From: Thiotrichaceae bacterium
GTDB taxonomy: Bacteria; Pseudomonadota; Gammaproteobacteria; Thiotrichales; Thiotrichaceae
Direction: 5' to 3'
Length of the DNA stretch: 8,046 nucleotides
Assembly (NCBI GenBank): GCA_026992705.1
Contig: JALWYT010000062.1
Span: 1-8,046, forward strand
Shown: positions 6,913 through 8,046 of the stretch, piece by piece
How positions within the stretch are numbered: position 1 is the stretch's first letter
How the letters are laid out: each line of letters begins with the position of its first letter
Translations under genes and position numbers: made by a program
Notes under the pieces: model-generated
What the model was told of the DNA's origin: nothing
Databases searched by the model: none
The model's input: only the letters and a program-made list of their open reading frames with translations

Positions 6913-7521
6913 ATGGATCCAGTTAGTATTATTATTATGTTATTAGGTTTTGCTGTACTCGGAGCCTTGTATTATATGAGTCGTACAGCAAAATCAGGAC
7001 AAGTAAAAAAGCAAGATACGAAAATTCACGCCATTCGTGAAGAGGACGGCCGTTTAGCTACATCAGTAAGAGATGATACAGGTAGTAAATCGGTGGTATC
7101 TGAAGCGAGTCCAAAGCCTATTCAAGAAACACAGCTTATTTTATTTATTGCCGCCAATAATGAAGACGGCTTAAATGGTAATAAACTAATCAATATCATG
7201 GAAAAAATTGGGTTACAATTTGGGGATATGGGCTTATATCATCGCATTACTATGACTGATAGAGGGCAAGTTAGTGTTTATACTGTTGCCAATGGTGTAG
7301 AACCTTGGACGCTCAAACCTGATGAAATTCGTGAGCAAAATACGCCAGGAGTCTCCTTAATTCTTAACTTACCAAGTAAAATTGATGATGTAGAGGCGAT
7401 CAATGACTTTGTTGAGGTTGCACAAATTATGGCACGTGAGCTGAAAGCAACATTGAAAAACCAAAACCAAGAAGAGTTTAGTGATACTGATAAACAAGCC
7501 ATGCTTGCGTTAGTCACATAA
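6913..7521 (+). CDS. zipA: Cell division protein ZipA
   Basis: ZipA anchors FtsZ filaments to the inner membrane at the division site. The 202-residue protein has the usual layout: a few periplasmic residues, one N-terminal membrane helix (about 5-21), a cytoplasmic linker (24-72) and a C-terminal FtsZ-binding domain (73-202). Domain hallmarks are LILFIAANNEDGLNG (75-89), LQFGDMGLYHR (101-111), VANGVEPWTL (125-134) and NTPGVSLILNLP (143-154). The linker is short, about 48 residues, and lacks the long Pro/Gln-rich stretch that brings E. coli ZipA to 328 residues. The position after smc is the arrangement found in Pseudomonas-type genomes and supports the call. The 118-bp gap before it holds a long palindrome, so it may be transcribed with smc or separately. 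No clear promoter was seen. Confidence 0.93.
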   Translation: MDPVSIIIMLLGFAVLGALYYMSRTAKSGQVKKQDTKIHAIREEDGRLATSVRDDTGSKSVVSEASPKPIQETQLILFIAANNEDGLNGNKLINIMEKIGLQFGDMGLYHRITMTDRGQVSVYTVANGVEPWTLKPDEIREQNTPGVSLILNLPSKIDDVEAINDFVEVAQIMARELKATLKNQNQEEFSDTDKQAMLALVT

Positions 7522-7524
7522 ATT

Positions 7525-7538
7525 ACTTAAGTTTAAGT
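7525..7538. repeat. Small inverted repeat at the zipA/exonuclease-like junction
   Basis: ACTTAA GT TTAAGT lies in the 19-bp gap between the zipA stop and the next ATG. It covers the place where a ribosome-binding site for the next gene would lie, and no good Shine-Dalgarno sequence is present there. It may be chance. Confidence 0.25.
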
Positions 7539-7540
7539 GT

Positions 7541-8046
7541 ATGAAACCTATTGCTATTGCTATTGCGATTAAGGCAATTCCTGACGTAGAAACAGGACGA
7601 CGTTTACATAATATCCAAAACCTTTCTGATGCTGGTGTGGCTAAGGCTATGCTACATCTTCATCAACAAAAAACAGCCTCAGACAATTTACCTGTCTATT
7701 TACAGAAAGTCTTAGTTATAGCATTAGTACGAGAACGAAATGGTAAATTAGATAGTACCGTACTAAGTGGGGAGAGAATGAATGAATCACAATTATTAAA
7801 AGAATATCTACGTCTAAGTCAAGGTAAACAACAAATTGCATGGAATGGACAAGTCTTTGAATATGCTTTACTTCAATACCGCTTATTCAAACACAATATA
7901 AAATTGATTCCCGATTTTAGCAAACAAATAGATATAATAGATTATTTATCACTTAATATAGCTTCCCCCTTGCCTAATCTTAATGAAATACTTTGTTTGT
8001 TAGATTTACCCCACAAAAATAACTCTACGAATAGCATCAATAGTAT
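7541..8046 (+). CDS. PolB-type 3'-5' exonuclease family protein with altered catalytic motifs (C-terminus outside window)
   Basis: The frame opens at ATG 7541, 19 bp past zipA, and remains open for 168 codons to the edge. An in-frame TAG at 7511 excludes an earlier start. By eye it follows the predicted PolB-related 3'-5' exonuclease family (PF10108-like). Matching parts are IPDVETGRRL (13-22), the LSDAGVAKAMLHLHQQKTASDNLP region (28-51), YLQKVLVIALV (53-63) and AWNGQVFE (100-107). In active members the first motif reads FDIET before PD and the second is WNG..FD. Here Ala9 and Lys11 replace the first Asp and Glu, and Glu107 replaces the second Asp. The region after residue 120 is also shorter than I expect. 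The last YxxxD motif lies beyond the window. It may have lost nuclease activity, taken a binding role, or be decaying, but the frame is unbroken. The ribosome-binding site is weak, suggesting coupling to zipA. Confidence 0.7.
   Translation, partial: MKPIAIAIAIKAIPDVETGRRLHNIQNLSDAGVAKAMLHLHQQKTASDNLPVYLQKVLVIALVRERNGKLDSTVLSGERMNESQLLKEYLRLSQGKQQIAWNGQVFEYALLQYRLFKHNIKLIPDFSKQIDIIDYLSLNIASPLPNLNEILCLLDLPHKNNSTNSINS

Noticed and set aside
7278..7517. Minus-strand open frame opposite the ZipA C-terminal domain
   Set aside because: It is fully antisense to a conserved domain and has no supporting features.
7541..8046. Right-edge gene as ligA, expected after zipA
   Set aside because: No adenylation motif or ligase-like N-terminus is present; the sequence follows the PolB-type exonuclease family instead.

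Overview
The window comes from an AT-rich gammaproteobacterium. The SMC protein, the adjoining ZipA (a division protein largely confined to Gammaproteobacteria) and the sulfate-transport protein CysZ all point to that class. I cannot place it more precisely from sequence alone. There are seven protein genes and no rRNA, tRNA, CRISPR array or recognisable insertion sequence.

Left part, minus strand. A gene cut by the left edge (1-572) encodes a basic protein resembling AP2/ERF-type DNA-binding domains. Its 222-bp upstream gap holds a row of three inverted repeats and, further on, a likely terminator for the next operon. Then comes a compact minus-strand operon, read right to left: queF (2776-3165, last step of preQ1 synthesis for the tRNA base queuosine), a 417-residue FGGY sugar kinase closely resembling the short D-ribulose kinases of cyanobacteria and plants (1520-2773), and cysZ (795-1523). 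The spacing is 2 bp and then a 4-bp overlap, so the three are very probably co-transcribed and translationally coupled, although no shared pathway is obvious.

Right part, plus strand. Diverging from queF across about 119 bp is smc (chromosome condensation), followed by zipA (FtsZ anchor of the divisome). In many gammaproteobacteria this pair is followed by ligA. Here zipA is followed by a gene cut by the right edge that belongs, by sequence, to the PolB-type 3'-5' exonuclease family, but the acidic residues of its first and second catalytic motifs are replaced.

The most notable points are the apparently inactivated exonuclease-like protein, an 82-bp in-register imperfect palindrome filling most of the smc-zipA gap, the three tandem stem-loops in the leader of the AP2-like gene, the AP2-like protein with its basic insertion, and the unexpected sugar kinase between queF and cysZ. 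Most of the rest is conserved housekeeping sequence. I did not find a convincing multi-gene new system.
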